Under the pieces are notes generated by a model. The model saw only the letters and a program-made list of their open reading frames with translations, was not told the origin of the DNA and ran no database searches. Positions 63,383-64,000 of a stretch of 64,000 nt of DNA are shown piece after piece. This DNA is from Apteryx mantelli (Eukaryota > Chordata > Aves > Apterygiformes > Apterygidae). The translations under genes and the position numbers were made by a program. Every line of letters begins with the position of its first letter. Position 1 is the stretch's first letter. The DNA lies in the NCBI RefSeq assembly GCF_036417845.1, contig NC_089980.1, positions 113,485,169 through 113,549,168 of the forward strand, in the 5' to 3' direction.

Positions 63383-64000
63383 GTGCCCCGTCTCGTGAGG
63401 TGGATCCCATCTCTCCCCAGCAGTTGTCGATCTTCAAACAGGGTCCCATGGTCGTAGAAACCAAAACCCTGTTGCCAACACCAGCAGCGCAGCCAGTCAT
63501 TAACCTGGAAAGTCCGTCTCCTCCTCCTCTCATCCATCCCCCTCACTGGCAGGATTGAGGAGAAGATGACCTGGGCTCCCAGACCCTTGACCACCATCCC
63601 CAGAGCTCTGAAATCCTGCTTGATGGTCTCCAGTTTGCCCTTGGTGTCATTGGCGCCCACATGGAAGAGCAGCAGTGGGTAATAGTCTGAAGAATGGACG
63701 AGCCTAGGCAGTCTTTGCATGACATCTCTCACACGAGCCCCCGGCAGGCCACAAACCTCTCTAGACAAGAGGTCAGGTCGACAGATAGATGCCTCCGTCC
63801 CCTGCAGCAGGGAGTCCCCCACAACAATCACCCGCCGCTTTTTCCGGGCGTTCCGACAGGGCACAGGGTCTGTTGTCCCAGGTACTTCCCTGGCAGCCAT
63901 GCCCATCTCCTCCTCATCCTGGAGGGCACTAAACCTGTTCTTCAGCTTCAGGTCTTCAGGAGGAGTAGGAGCCTTTCTCCTCCCACGAGCAGTGACCAGT
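63331..64000 (-). CDS. CR1 ORF1 protein with SGNH esterase-like domain (partial)
   Basis: The frame ends at 63331 and is open to the window edge. Upstream of the first in-frame Met (63906) it continues through 31 more codons, including a [18 protein letters not shown] segment common before this domain in CR1 ORF1, so 63906 is not the true start. From that Met, VVGDSLLQG (GDS at 30-32), HVGANDTKG (GAND at 84-87) and GRDGIHLT (DGIH at 166-169) are the block I, III and V motifs of an SGNH hydrolase, with Ser, Asn, Asp and His present. ORF1 proteins of CR1 bind RNA and the esterase domain may act on lipids; neither activity is shown here. It overlaps the ORF2 frame by 52 nt in a different frame, suggesting coupled translation. 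Confidence 0.93.
   Translation of the reverse strand, partial: LVTARGRRKAPTPPEDLKLKNRFSALQDEEEMGMAAREVPGTTDPVPCRNARKKRRVIVVGDSLLQGTEASICRPDLLSREVCGLPGARVRDVMQRLPRLVHSSDYYPLLLFHVGANDTKGKLETIKQDFRALGMVVKGLGAQVIFSSILPVRGMDERRRRRTFQVNDWLRCWCWQQGFGFYDHGTLFEDRQLLGRDGIHLTRRGTCVFANRLANLVRRALN

Larger units (their letters stand above)
60314..64000 (-). mobile_element. Near-intact CR1 LINE retrotransposon (5' end beyond window)
   Basis: A minus-strand avian CR1 of at least 3.69 kb containing ORF1, ORF2 and the 3' UTR. The 3' end (left edge) shows the avian signature in reverse complement: AATCACAGAATCGCTGAGG, TTGGAAGGGACCTCTGGAG and ATCATCTAGTCCAACACCCC. CR1 elements have no poly-A tail and end in short ATTCTRTG-type octamers; one clear octamer plus a partial one is seen here. 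The element copies itself through target-primed reverse transcription using its ORF2 endonuclease and RT. Both frames lack stops or frameshifts within the window, which suggests a recent insertion. The 5' UTR and 5' boundary are outside the window. Confidence 0.97.

Noticed and set aside
59944-64000. Twin-priming (5' inversion) as explanation of the opposed CR1 copies
   Set aside because: In twin priming the inverted piece lies at the 5' side of the insertion. Here the opposite-strand fragment lies outside the 3' end of the minus-strand element and duplicates a region still present in it.

Overview
This is a vertebrate nuclear window, almost certainly from a bird. It is AT-rich, has no bacterial-style gene packing, and most open frames are short chance ORFs. 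Sparse coding exons are flanked by consensus GT-AG splice sites. The repeats are CR1 LINEs of several ages, including one young copy with the typical avian 3' end, plus an old L2 fragment. I saw no SINE family or LTR retrovirus that I could name with confidence. The species cannot be fixed from the sequence.

Layout. 1-4.8 kb: unassigned AT-rich DNA. 4.8-7.3 kb: two very old CR1 fragments in opposite orientation, the first interrupted by about 470 bp of unrelated DNA. 16.5-46.3 kb: part of one plus-strand host gene. A chain of small exons (16546-16640, 16922-16979, 26732-26784, 28145-28177, 32167-32218, 45595-45664, and less surely one starting at 46055) shares compatible splice phases and stays open throughout. 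Introns range from about 280 bp to 13 kb. I do not recognise the protein. The encoded piece is Ser-rich and polar and ends in a charged, probably helical segment. 28.2-28.6 kb: a GC-rich block with a 24-bp tandem repeat lies inside this gene. 40.1 kb: old CR1 tail. 44.1-44.6 kb: old L2 reverse transcriptase fragment. 46.4-57 kb: mostly unassigned DNA with GC-rich islands at 54.1, 54.6 and 56.4 kb, the first carrying a G-quadruplex motif. 57.0-57.4 kb: old CR1 tail.

59.9 kb to the end: the strongest feature. A minus-strand CR1 LINE about 3.7 kb long runs off the right edge. It has an uninterrupted ORF2 (996 codons, endonuclease plus reverse transcriptase, catalytic motifs present) and an ORF1 that stays open to the window edge and carries an SGNH esterase-like domain with its motifs present. 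Its 3' end abuts a 374-bp plus-strand fragment of the same CR1 subfamily, forming a large imperfect inverted repeat. The simplest reading is a young CR1 that landed inside another young CR1. The two CR1 proteins would work together as the retrotransposition machinery; they are not functionally linked to the host exons.
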